Assembly: GCF_020921035.1 (NCBI RefSeq)
Contig: NC_063150.1
Span: 21,747,826 to 21,811,825, forward strand
Direction of reading: 5' to 3'
Source of the DNA: Rhodamnia argentea
Lineage: Eukaryota; Streptophyta; Magnoliopsida; Myrtales; Myrtaceae
DNA length: 64,000 bases
The translations under genes and the position numbers were made by a program. The notes under the pieces were generated by a model, which had not been told where the DNA came from, ran no database searches, and saw only the letters and a list, made by a program, of their open reading frames with translations. This document shows, one piece after another, positions 47,251-57,806 of the stretch (position 1 is its first letter; each line of letters opens with the position of its first letter).

Positions 47251-50175
47251 ATGGCGGAAGCAGCGCTCTTCAGCCTTGCCACCGACACACTGAAAAGCCT
47301 CGCCACCGAAATTGTGAAGCCTGCAGGCTCCTTCTTTTTTCAGCAAATCAAGTTGCTCCGTGGTGCCAAGGACGAGCTTCGAAGCCTTGAGGGCACCGTC
47401 CAGGCCATCCGAGCTGTGCTTTTGGATGCCGAGAAGCAGCAATGGGACAAGAAGCAGGTCAAGCTCTGGCTCAAGAGCCTCAAGGACGTGCTGTATGACG
47501 TCCAGGACTTGCTCGACGATGTCGCGACTGAAGATCTGAGGCGGAAGGTCACTCCCGGCAACAAGATGTCGAAAGCGGTACGCGTTTTCTTCTCTAAATC
47601 GAATCAGCTTACATACCGCCTCAGAGTGGCCAATAAGATTCAGGAACTTAGGAAGACACTGGATGAGATTGCAAAAGATAATTTGTTATCAATATTAGAG
47701 CGGCATCCGGACGAAACAGTGGCCATCGGGAGAGGAAAGAAACCTGAACATCCCTCGCCTGATGAAAAAATAATTGGTAGAGAAGAGGACAAAAAGAAGA
47801 TCAAGCAACTCTTGTTGAGTTCCTCCTCTAGCCAGAGCTTGTCATTTATTGCCATCGTTGGTAAAGGAGGTCTTGGAAAAACCGCACTTGCACGACTAGT
47901 GTACAACGATGGGGAGGTACGACAACACTTTGAGCTTAAGATGTGGGTGTGTGTATCTGATGTCTTTGATGTGAATTCGATTATCAAAGATATTCTTAAG
48001 TCAGCGGGCTGTCAAGATCTTGAGAATAAGACTTTAGACGAATTGCTGAATCTTCTTCGTGAGACTCTAAGTACGAAGAAATACTTGCTTATTTTGGATG
48101 ACTTGTGGAATGAAGACCGGAATAAATGGTTGAAGCTTGGAGATTGGCTAGAGGGTGGTGAACGGGGAAGCAAGGTACTTGTAACCACTCGTAGCCTCAG
48201 AGTAGCAGAGGTGACGGATGCGAGATCAGTTATCCATGTTCTACGTGGCTTATCTGAAGATAAGCCGTGGAACCTATTCAAGAAAATGGCTTTTGGAGAT
48301 GGGGCAGAATCATCAGACCCGGGACTGGAGGTGATAGGTCGAGATATAGTTAAGAAATGCGCTGGGGTTCCCCTTGCCATTAGGACTGTGGGAGGCCTGT
48401 TGTACGGCAAAACGAAAGATGAATGGCTCCGCTACAAGGTGCGTGAACTTCCAGAAATACGAGAAATCGATGAGGCTGATGATGGAATTATGCAAGTCCT
48501 CAAGTTCAGTTACGATCATCTCCGGTCAAGCTTGAAACATTGTTTTGCATACTGCTCATTGTTTCCGAAAGATTATGTCTACGATAAAAAGATGGTGATA
48601 CATCTTTGGGTGGCACAAGGCTTTATTGAGTCACCCAACGGGGAGGATAACCTTGAAGAGGTTGCAGACATGTACTTGTCAGAACTGCTGTGTAGGTCAT
48701 TCCTCGATGTTGATGAAAAAGGCGTGGATGGAGAGGTCTGGACTTTCAAGATGCATGATCTCATGCACGATCTTGCCCAAAAAGTTGCTGGAGGTGAATG
48801 CAAGATTGTTAATTTTAAAGGAGGACATAATGATAGAGGAATTCGACATGCGTCATTTATTTTAGAATTTTTCTCTGAAGAGAAAATGATGTCTCCGCTC
48901 GATCTACACAAATTGCGGACACTAATCTTCTTAGGAGGTTCATGGCATGTACTCAACTTCGACAGAGTTTTTTCTAGGGGTAAACATTGTCGAGTGTTGC
49001 ATTTAGACTATGCAGATATTCATCTCCCTCTTTCCTCCATTGAAAAGTTGAAGCACTTAAGGTATCTTTGTATTGGTATAAACGAATCTATTCAGAGTTT
49101 GCCGGATTCAATCACGGATTTGGTGAATTTGCAGTTCCTTAAACTCATTGGATGTAGGTGCCTTAAAACATTTCCAAGAGATTTGAGGAAATTGGTCAAC
49201 CTTCGTTACTTGCTTATTTTTAATTGTGCGTCAGTGAGCCACCTACCACCCTTGAGTGAACTCCCTTCCCTAAGGACGTTGATTCTCCGGGGCTTGGATG
49301 GGTTGGAGTTCGTTCAACAGACAAGTGAAGTGGGGCAATCTAAGACTGCACGCACCTTCTTCCCATCTCTTGAGATATTGGAACTAGAGAGTTGCAGCAA
49401 GCTGAAGGGATGGTGGGGAAGTAGGGAATTAATGAGAGCATATCAAAAGCCTCACCGGCCATCCTTCCCAAAACTTCGGTCCGTGAAAATATGGGAGTGT
49501 CCCCGGTTGAATTTCGTGCCACCATTCCCCCAGGTGGAATGCTTGGACCTATGGGACGCGAAAATGTTGGAAATAAAGCCCGATCCAAATTGCCCGTCGA
49601 AGCCGCAGATGGGATCCACATTCACCCCTTTCTCTAAACTAAAGCGTCTATATCTTTTTGGAGAAGTGGAGTCCCCGATGCTCGAGACTCTACTCCCATC
49701 GGCCAATAATCTCGAGCTCATGAGCCTCGGAAGATGCAACATAAGGAGCTTCTTTCGTGGCATGCGACACCTTTCCTCGCTCCAGGAACTCCGCGTTATC
49801 GATTGTGAAGGACTCGATTTATTGTGCGAAGAAGACCAGCATGACACCCAATGGCCATTCCTCACGAACCTACGTGTTCTTAAGATCACCGATTTGATGC
49901 AATTACCCGAGGGGATTCGACATGTCAAGACTCTGCAATCTCTCGAGATTCGTCAATATTGGGGATCGAGTTTGCCGGAATGGATTGGAAATCTCTCTTT
50001 GCTCGAAAAGCTTGTATTATCTGACTGTGAAAAATTGGAGCATTTGCCAATTGAGATGTGCAAGCTCACACGCTTGAAGGAATTGAGAATCATTCGTTGT
50101 CCCATTCTGGAAAAGAATCGCCATGAGGAATGGCCACGGCTTGCCCACATTCCAGTCATTTTTTGGGAGGATTAA
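47251..50175 (+). CDS. CC-NBS-LRR disease resistance protein (RGA-like), intact
   Basis: Single-exon, 974-residue intracellular immune receptor of the coiled-coil class. N-terminal Rx-type four-helix domain, residues 1-150, with VLYDVQDLLDD at 80-90 in the EDVID position. NB-ARC about 175-510: P-loop GKGGLGKTA (204-212, Lys210), RNBS-A region FELKMWVCVSD, kinase-2 YLLILDDLW (278-286), RNBS-B SKVLVTTR, GVPLAI (372-377), RNBS-D CFAYCSLFPKDY, and a canonical MHD (501-503). About 18 leucine-rich repeats follow from residue 560 to the end, closing at a stop after HIPVIFWED. No stops, frameshifts or missing key residues are seen, and length is normal for RGA1-4/R1-type genes. The start was chosen because MAEAALFSLATDTL matches the usual N-terminus. 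It is on the opposite strand to copy E of the ACO homologue, 124 bp downstream. It is the only fully open recognisable gene in the window. The specific pathogen is unknown. Confidence 0.95.
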   Translation: MAEAALFSLATDTLKSLATEIVKPAGSFFFQQIKLLRGAKDELRSLEGTVQAIRAVLLDAEKQQWDKKQVKLWLKSLKDVLYDVQDLLDDVATEDLRRKVTPGNKMSKAVRVFFSKSNQLTYRLRVANKIQELRKTLDEIAKDNLLSILERHPDETVAIGRGKKPEHPSPDEKIIGREEDKKKIKQLLLSSSSSQSLSFIAIVGKGGLGKTALARLVYNDGEVRQHFELKMWVCVSDVFDVNSIIKDILKSAGCQDLENKTLDELLNLLRETLSTKKYLLILDDLWNEDRNKWLKLGDWLEGGERGSKVLVTTRSLRVAEVTDARSVIHVLRGLSEDKPWNLFKKMAFGDGAESSDPGLEVIGRDIVKKCAGVPLAIRTVGGLLYGKTKDEWLRYKVRELPEIREIDEADDGIMQVLKFSYDHLRSSLKHCFAYCSLFPKDYVYDKKMVIHLWVAQGFIESPNGEDNLEEVADMYLSELLCRSFLDVDEKGVDGEVWTFKMHDLMHDLAQKVAGGECKIVNFKGGHNDRGIRHASFILEFFSEEKMMSPLDLHKLRTLIFLGGSWHVLNFDRVFSRGKHCRVLHLDYADIHLPLSSIEKLKHLRYLCIGINESIQSLPDSITDLVNLQFLKLIGCRCLKTFPRDLRKLVNLRYLLIFNCASVSHLPPLSELPSLRTLILRGLDGLEFVQQTSEVGQSKTARTFFPSLEILELESCSKLKGWWGSRELMRAYQKPHRPSFPKLRSVKIWECPRLNFVPPFPQVECLDLWDAKMLEIKPDPNCPSKPQMGSTFTPFSKLKRLYLFGEVESPMLETLLPSANNLELMSLGRCNIRSFFRGMRHLSSLQELRVIDCEGLDLLCEEDQHDTQWPFLTNLRVLKITDLMQLPEGIRHVKTLQSLEIRQYWGSSLPEWIGNLSLLEKLVLSDCEKLEHLPIEMCKLTRLKELRIIRCPILEKNRHEEWPRLAHIPVIFWED

Positions 50176-50299
50176 GTGGATGAATCCGACTATTACCATA
50201 GAAGGTAGGTGAAAAGACCATCGCCTATCACGTGTTCCTTTCAATTATTATTTCTTCCATTAACTAATTTCTCTTCACCATATTCGCAGTGCACATTTA

Positions 50300-50779
50300 T
50301 CGAAAGAAGAAAGCGTCTCTCCAGTTCGCCACCGACGTCGTGTTCGAGTCGAAATTGCTGTTGTACATAACCTTCCTCGTCATGTTGCGCATGTGGAACA
50401 CCTTCTTTGCCTCGTCATCTTGCTCGTGGAACCTCCTCAATCCCTCCTTCATCTCCGTCACGGCTGCCGGAACTCCGAGATTCACCACCCGGAAGAACCC
50501 CAACATCTCCGACGCGCGTCACATCCTCTCGATCGCCTCCTTCCTCTTGGTCGGGTTGCGGTTGATTTCGCCGAGGTCGATGATTGGGACGCCGAGATTC
50601 TCGGAGCCGCTGCTTGATTCGGAGCTATCTTCGGATGTCTCTTGTGGTCGGATGAAGAAATTCTAGGGATTTTGGTGATGCCGGCGTCGACCGAGGCCTT
50701 TGATGCTAGCTTTCAAGTCGGCGCTTGCTCTGTCGTAGCTCTGCTCGCTGGAGTCAGAGGCCAAATCGATAGTAGGCAT
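50300..50779 (-). pseudogene. ACO-homologue pseudogene, copy E (truncated exon 1)
   Basis: Begins MPTIDLASDSSEQSYDRAS, almost the same as copy B, then breaks frame after the SADLKAS stretch. It has a TGA inside the ERM-RASE block, reopens as GFFRVVNLGVPAAVTEMKEG and VMYNSNFDSNTTSVANWRDA, and stops after FFFR at about 50299. Exons 2 and 3 are absent on its 3' side, where the CC-NBS-LRR stop codon lies 124 bp away, so the breakpoint probably coincides with the arrival of the NLR segment. Confidence 0.8.
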
Positions 50780-51461
50780 TGTTCCTCTCTCTCTCTCTCT
50801 CAACCGCAATTCAATTTCACTGTGAATGTAAATTTGTTGGAGATGAGTTTGGATTATGAATTGTTATGGAGACATTGCAACGCATGATATGAGCAGTTTC
50901 TTTATAGCTGAGACATGGCAATGCATGATATGGCTCATATGATGTGATCTACCGCTTGCCGAGACAATTACGGTGATGCCTAATAAATGGCTGATTCCAT
51001 TGCCATGTGGTTGATTCTGGTTATTGTCATTGAGCGAGTTGGAGGCCGGCAAGAATTCCACTTTTTATCCTAGCTGCACAAAGTGGATTCGAAGCTGAAC
51101 CAAACAGAAATGTTCCCGAAAGTGCAATTTTGCTCGTAGTAGATTAGTGTTGTAATTGTCATACGGAGTATTCGGCGCGGTTTCATCTATTGATAACATA
51201 TTTCTTTTGATCTTAGATCGGTATGTGTTGATCTTCCTCTCCCTCTATTTCGTGCTCTCTTTTAGTTCTGCTTTTGTTTAGAGAATGATCTTTGCTTTTG
51301 AGAGTTGTGTTGCTGCTGTCAAATTGAGCAATATAAGTTACCGAGCAGTGAAAAAAGGCAATCCTATTCTGTGGTAGTTTTACCTAGATGAACAGATGGG
51401 CAGACTTTTTTCTTCAAATATAGAAATCAATAAGACCACCTTTATAAATTTACACAATCTT
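50780..51461. other. Duplicated spacer between ACO copies E and D
   Basis: Matches 40180-41050 in order (CT run, TTGTCATTGAGCGAGTTG, TGTCATACGG, GTGTTGATCTTCCTCTCCCT). No gene. Confidence 0.6.
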
Positions 51462-52509
51462 CAGCTTGAAATCAAGAAGCGCAGAAGCTCCATCTAGGCC
51501 TTTGGAAATGTAATGGGCGGTGTAGTTTGGAAGTGCAGTCTCCTTGCAGATTGGTGGGTTGTCTGCTGATGTTAATTCATTGATGGTTCCATACAGCCAT
51601 GGAGTGTTGCCATGATTCAGTGCTCGACACTCTTAAACCGATTGTTTGTTGTGAGCTGCGAATGCAACATTAGTGAAACGTTCTCGGTTCTTAGGTTAAA
51701 AATGAAGAAACACAGTTTCTATGTACCAATATCATTGCAATCTTAATGTTGATAAATACCAAAACTACGGAATATCTAGAATCCACATTGATAGCTCCTG
51801 TTAAAACGTTGTTTTCAACATATATCCGTTTCATTCAGACAATTTTGGTCCTGTCAATGTGAGGCTAGCGGGACCTAGCGAAAGGTAGAATCAAGTTTAG
51901 ATGAGTCAAATAGCTCAGTAGGATACACGATGCACAAGCCATTTGGTAATGGTAAACACTGATTTTTTTTACCAAAGAAAAGTACAGATTGGGAAGGCAT
52001 AATGTCATATTGCTACAGGGAGATGCCATGTTAATTTACTTACTGAATTCTGAAGAGCTCTTCAACTAGCTTAGCATATGAGAGAGTACAAGAACAAAGG
52101 CGAGAAGAGGATCGCAATGTGTCTACCAATCAAAACACGATTTAAGAGAAACTCAGAAATGGATGATGATTATTCGGGCCGAAGCTACTTATCTGCAAAA
52201 GATCTCCAACGTTGGTCACTAGTGCTCCGGGTATTGGAGGAACGTCGATCCACCGGTTTTATGAAGCACTTGAAGTCCTCCAATTTGACCTTGGGGGAGA
52301 ATTGTGAGGAAGTCGTCGTCCGAATGCTGTCACACCCAGGTCAACTAAGGCTGGAGGCGTGGCGGATATAGTGGCACATGATCGAGTGTCCCTTTCCACA
52401 CTCAATCTCCTTCAAGTGATTTGTGTGGACTCCTAGCGCTTCTGAAATGAGCTCAAACAGACGAGAGCACTGTTTCATCACATGCTTTGAGTACTCTATT
52501 AGCATTTCT
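51462..52509 (-). pseudogene. ACO-homologue dioxygenase pseudogene, copy D (exons 2-3 only)
   Basis: Exon 2 (52509-52193) reads GEMLIEYSKHVM, LFELISEALG and [16 protein letters not shown], then shifts frame before a remnant of the H-S-D region. Exon 3 (51655-51462) has NRFKSVEH followed by TGA, a deletion of about 70 bases that removes the R-x-S region, then NPPICKETALPNYTAHYISK and DFKL without the normal stop. The exon 2 acceptor reads GG where copy C has AG, and the intron 2 donor is ATAAGT. Exon 1 is missing: intron 1 (52660-52925) runs directly into Mutator-like arm sequence. Confidence 0.82.
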
Positions 52510-52659
52510 CCGCCGCAGATATTGCGATGCATGAGAGAATTAAGCTAGAGCTGCTTTCAAAGTATGGTTGGACGGACTCCTAGAGAACACGAGAAAGGGT
52601 ATTGGTATTTTGTATCAACTCGGGTGCAAAAGTTTGGTACTGCTACCGCAAGAACGCGA

Positions 52660-52925
52660 ATGAAGTCAACTGTCGAGGGAACATCCTTTTTTCCCAAAAA
52701 GACCGGAACGAAAACATCCGAGGTTCTCGTCGGTGAAAATGATCAATCATTGAGGAGTATCTTACTGGTTCGTCTCATTGATAGCAACTAGATGCAAGAT
52801 TATACGCGCCATGACGGATAGATAAAATTTAGGCGAGAAAATTTGTACATATTCGTAGGTAGCAATTGCCTCACCTAACCGAACAAAGAACTGGGCACTT
52901 TCATTTCTAAGTGGTCAATACCTAT
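52660..52925 (-). repeat. ACO intron 1 sequence, D copy
   Basis: Homologous to 42390-42640 in copy C and to 63200-63500 (shared AGTCAACTGTC, GGTGAAAATGATCAAT and TTCGTCTCATTGAT). Both this copy and the one at 63 kb continue into spacer without an exon 1, so the exon-1 loss is shared. Confidence 0.7.
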
Positions 52926-52929
52926 TCGA

Positions 52930-53170
52930 GGGGAGAATGACCAAAACAAGTTCTAAACCTATTGCAATTATGCCTTACAGTCCTATTTTTTTTTTTTTTT
53001 TTGGCAATTGAGTTGTAAACCTTTAGCATTTGTACTAATTTATTCCATTCGGTGAATTTTGGTCGAAAATCATCGGCATAGACTCCGGCAATCCTACGTG
53101 GCAAGGCCGGCACCGACAGGGGTAATTACTAATAGTGTTTTATTATCTTTTCAGTCCGATGAATGCAAAA
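52930..53170. mobile_element. Truncated Mutator-like foldback element
   Basis: One arm of the element family described at 43749-44475 (ACAAGTTCTAAACCTATTGC, TTGAGTTGTAAACCTT, GTCGAAAATCATCG, CTACGTGGCAAGGCC). The following CTCATAAACGTTTGC also follows the full element in the C unit, so this is probably the same ancestral insertion after internal deletion. Confidence 0.65.
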
Positions 53171-53194
53171 TATAGGACATGAAAGGAGCTCATA

Positions 53195-53965
53195 AACGTT
53201 TGCATAGCTATTGAAACATTGTATTTAAATATTATGAAGCATGATCAAGCACAAAAGGAGATCAATTAGCTATTAAAATAAATTTATGGAAAACCATAGG
53301 TAATAAATTAATTTTCTGACGAGAAAATCCAAATTTATTTCATTCATTACTTACCCGAGAGTTCTTTTTCCACCCAAAAACCAGAATAACTCATGAATTA
53401 ATAACTAATAATCCAAATTAAAAAAATCATGTACACATAGGTTACCCTTGAGACACGTACTAGAAACACAATAATCCAATTAGTATTTAAATTAGCGAAC
53501 TCTCCTTGGTAGCCCCATTTTGGGTATCATGACTTCGAAATAAATACAAAATCTTCGTAAAAAAATCCAACCAAAAAATTAGATTAAAATCATTGCAATG
53601 TTGCAATGCTCCTATTTTATTTAGTTTACACAAGACACCGAATCACAAGAATATGTACACTAACATGTTTGAAGCTATTTAGAGATGCATTACTTCATAG
53701 TTTTCATTATATTTTCTTCTGTGTCAATATCATAAACATATAGTTTTTGTTAAACTTGTATCCTTTTCAAAATTCCAACTAAATTATAAAAACAAAAACT
53801 ATGTATAAACCAGTGCAAAGAACAAGAGTTCAACTAGTAGTTTAGTATTCATGAAACCTCAAAATTAATTGTTAAGTATCTAATTTGTTGCTGGTAAATT
53901 CAGTTTTCAAATCACATTCGTCGCCTAAGTTGCATCTGCTATCCCTATGCATGAATGGAAACTTA
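53195..53965. repeat. Array spacer, copy in the D unit, first part
   Basis: 53195-53480 matches 44485-44680 and 63520-63660. 53640-53965 matches 63780-63975, down to a TGCATGAATGGAAAC-like end, where a MITE interrupts it. No gene. Confidence 0.7.
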
Positions 53966-54799
53966 GGGCGCACATGATAACACTTTTGGAATTGGATTTC
54001 TGCTCCAGAACTGTTTATGGAGCGGAAATTCGTTTGGTAAAAATTTCTACTTCTGATGTGAATTTTCGCTTCTGAAGTTGTTTTACCACCAACTTCAGAA
54101 ATTGAAAAAAATAGCTTCTCCAACTCAAGAAATACTTTTCGCCTCGCCCTCTTTTTGATCATACCCATATTCGCCAACCTCCGCTGCCGTGAACCGTCGC
54201 CGACCGCCGCCCATCGCCGACCTCGACCGACCACTGCCCACGACCACCGCCAACCGCCGACCATCGCATGCTCCCACCCACCGCAGACCTCCGTTAGTCG
54301 CCACCCGCTGACCATCCCCAATAGCCAACCACCGTCGACCTTCGTCCATCCCTGCTCGTGACCGCCCGCCACCGCCCACCGTCGACCTTCACCCATCACC
54401 ACTCGTGACCGCCAACCGTCGCCCCGGCCGCCAACCATCAACCACCGCGCTAGCCGCCGTCGTCGATTTGCCATCTCCGGCCGCCATAGTACAAAAATAA
54501 ATAATAAATTTTTATTTATAAAAATTAAATAAAATTTTAATAATAAATTTTATTTTTAAAGAAATTTAAAAAGTTCAAAAATAAAGTAGAAATTTTTCGG
54601 CCGCCGATAATCATTTTTCATAGAATATTTTTTTGTTAATAATGTTTCAGAAGTAGAAATTTTCAACCGTTACCAAACGAATTTATCTCGATCAAAAATC
54701 ATTTCGGTGTAAAAGTAGAAAAATTAGCTTTGAGAAGTAGAAAAATCAACTTTTGGCAAGAAATTAATTTCTGAAGCAGAAGTGTTATCGTACGTGCCC
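53966..54799. mobile_element. TA-flanked MITE with GC-rich core, member 3 (empty sites visible)
   Basis: Ends are GGGCGCACATGATAACACTT and AAGTGTTATCGTACGTGCCC-like, flanked by TA at 53964-53965 and 54800-54801. The duplicated spacer at 63960-63990 reads GAATGGAACCTTAACTAGTA with no element, and 1570-1590 also lacks it, so the insertion site and the TA duplication can be read directly. The core at 54165-54485 is a CCGCCGACC-type minisatellite. Confidence 0.85.
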
Positions 54800-54843
54800 T
54801 AACCGGTACACGTCGGCCTATGTGATTCACACATACGCATGAA

Positions 54844-57806
54844 GGTTACTCTAGACGTGGCCACGGGCCGTGAACCGCCGATTCCGGTTCGTGGCCACGA
54901 TGGAAGCGGAACTGTAACCGACCCTTCAAGGGTTGGTTCCGGTTCCGGGCGTGTTCAAGACCTGGTTTCGGTTCCGAATTAAAAAAATTAATTTAAAATA
55001 ATAAATTATGAAATAAAAAAATAATAAATTATCAATTATAAATTATAGTCAAATTGTACATTGTAATCAAATTTGGGGAGAAAAAAAAGGGAGAGGGAAT
55101 GAGCTTGAATTTAATGAATTATCATTAAGCATTTACATATCTTCTTGGGGCTAGAAGAATCAAAGCCAATGTAGTTCTTTTACCTTTGATAATCCTAACT
55201 TACCTCATCGTCAATCGTCGCTACCCGTTGTGGTACCCGTGGCGGTGGTATCTCTACTACCATCATTAAAGAATTCGTCGTCTCGATCTAGCTCTTGTAG
55301 TCGAAATTTAACCTTTGTCCAATCATAGACACAAGCTTGAGCCTCCACAACATCCAGATTTAATCTTGAACGGCGGTCGTCCAAAATTAATCCTCCAGCG
55401 CTAAATGCTTGTTCAACAGCAATCGTTGAAGAATGAGTTGCTAACATCTGTCTTGCAATGAAAATGAGGACTGGGAATTAAGTTGAATGAGTCTTCCGCT
55501 ACTCCAAAATTTTGAAATCAGTGCCGTGTTCGGAATCACGGAACCCAAAAGCAATGGTTAAATAATTTTCTAATTTGGAAATATTACTGTTGCTCCATTT
55601 GTCTTTTTTATCTATTAATTAGCAAATTGTACCCTATACTAAGTCTATCACTCTCCTCTTTTTGTGAGGTACTAGGTTGAGAAGATCCACTATCACCTAA
55701 ACCATTTATACTACAAAATTCATTATATAATGCTACTGTAGCGTTTTTAGCCTCTACTTGTATAGTTTTAATATCTACTGTTTCATTCAAATGTAAACAA
55801 TCATAGTAATAATCATTCAGATAATCATACAAATCATCTAATTTAGTACATGAATAAAAAAAATAGCAACCAAATAAATAAGAGGAATGCGGACATAATA
55901 ATATAGCCATTTTGCTTTCATTGCTATAATAGTCGGAGCTAATTGAAAATCTTGCTCATATTCACAAAAAATACCAGCAATGTTAACACACTCTACTAAA
56001 AATAAATGTGTAGTAGGATAATAAATACCAAATAAAGTATAAGTTGCATCGTTAAAAACTTTCAAAAAATCTAACAAATTTTTGCAAACAACCTAATCTT
56101 GAGGAAGTAAAGTAATTTCAGAAACATTATTTGAAATAAACGTACATAATAAATCTTTATAAGCAAAAGATTGATGAAACAACTTGTAAGTAGAATTCCA
56201 ACAAGTTGAAACATCTTTTGGAAATCTTTTTGGTTTGTGTCCATGTGATTTACAAAATCTGCCCCATTCTTTCACAACTTGGGAACGACTCCAAAAAAAT
56301 TTAATTGCTCTCTTTATTGGGGTGAGAAAGTCTTAAGAGTTCGTAAACCATCTTGTACACATAAATTTAAAACATGACAAGCACATCTAATGTGAAAAAT
56401 TATCCGCCAAAAGAGGGTTTACAAATATTTTCTAAATCGGGAATAGAAGCGGTATTTGAAGCGGCATTATCAAAACTAACTGAAAAAACTTTATTAATCA
56501 AATTATATTCTTTTAAAACTTGTCTAATTATTCTATAAATATTATTGACGGTATGCCTTTCATCAAACACTTGAAATGCAAGTACTCTTTTTTGAATGTT
56601 CTAATCGTCACCTATTCAATGACATATGATACCCATATAAGAATGAATTTGCCAAGGATCACTACAAATATCGCTACCCATATGCACACGTCCATTGAAA
56701 TAGGCAAAAAAATTTGCAAAGCTTTTTTTTATTTTTTATACACCCTAAAATGTTCGCGTTTAAGAGTAGTTCTTGGAACAGGTTTTGCTTGTGGAGTATA
56801 TGCAATGTTGATAAAAAAATTCAAACCAAAATTTTCACCAGTAGTAAAAGGTAAATGGTCAATGGCAACATATTGAGCTAATGTTTTTTTTTATAAAGTT
56901 CATCACTATAATGAAATAAAGGAGAAGTGTTCGGATTGACGTACTCGGAAATTTGTTGTTGTCTGATATCGATCCCCACTTGCGTTGCATGTTTATGCGT
57001 CGGATGCCGACAGTATGTTCCATATCCGTCTCCTTTATTAAAATCGTATGATTTCGTACAATATTTACAATTTATCTTGTATTTGTCTCCGCTTACATGT
57101 ACCTTGTCGAAGTGTTACCATAAGTTGGATGTACTCTCCGGGGCCTGCCGTGCCGGCTCGATTCTTGTCGATGTTTTTTCGACGTCGGTAGGAGGATGAA
57201 GACTTTCTTGCATTGGGATGTGCTCGACGTTGGGAACGTAGTTGATATTATCATCATCGTCTACCCAACATACAAACTCACAAGGACATGATGTTGAGGA
57301 TAATCGGATTCCCCATCGGTATCGGCATCGGCCTCTTTCCCCTATCACCAGCTCCGCTTCCACTTGCCATTTTTTTTAAAAAATTGAGCGAAAAGCCGAT
57401 TTAGAAAATTGACACAATTGAACCGGGATTGAGCGGATTGAGAGAATTTGATAGAATTGAGAGAATTTGTGAAAAAAAATGAAAGGGGAGGGTATGATAT
57501 TTATAGGGAATTTACAAAAGAAAAAAAAATAAAAAATTTGCGAGCACGGGGGGTGCAACGGCCATAAGAAGAGTGGGGGGGGAGGGGGCCCGGGGGGTGG
57601 TGGGCCGGGTGGGGGAAAAGAGCCCGCCGGCGGCCTCTTTTTTTTTTTTTTTGGCGTGTTCCTAAGTTTTTAAAATCGGAACTAGCCCATGAGAGGCCGG
57701 GCCGATTCCAATTCGGAACCGCCGATTCCGGTCAACGGGCCCGTTCTGGTTATTCCACGGGCCGGTTCCGGGCCCAAATCGGCCCGTGGCCATGTCTAAG
57801 TTACTC
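54844..57806 (-). mobile_element. hAT transposon with dead RICESLEEPER/Ac-type transposase
   Basis: Element 54852-57798 has TAGACGTGGCCACGGGCCG at the left and, inverted, TAGACATGGCCACGGGCCG at the right. Flanks GGTTACTC (54844-54851) and AGTTACTC (57799-57806) form an 8-bp target duplication with one difference. On the minus strand, parts of one transposase follow in order: a BED-type zinc finger region (about 57130-56930; CKYCTKSYDF, then H-x4-H), FPKDVSTCWNSTYKLFHQS (56275-56093), IIAMKAKWLYYY with an FFDA-like block (56077-55838), and the C-terminal dimerisation segment AVEQAFSAGGLILDDRRSRL (55447-55211). Stops and frameshifts separate them, so the element cannot move by itself. Confidence 0.9.
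55211..57363 (-). pseudogene. hAT transposase remnant (zf-BED to C-terminal dimerisation domain)
   Basis: The coding remnant within the element above. The first frame starts MEAELVIGERGR at 57363 and stops at 57115, just before the zinc-finger block, which continues in the same direction with several stops. The catalytic middle is the worst preserved. The C-terminal hAT dimerisation domain (55447-55211) is open and easily recognised by the S-x-FS-GG-LDD-RSRL pattern. Confidence 0.85.

Noticed and set aside
47340..50244. Several minus-strand frames of 70-160 codons opposite the CC-NBS-LRR gene.
   Set aside because: Shadows of a strongly coding plus-strand gene, with no recognisable domains.
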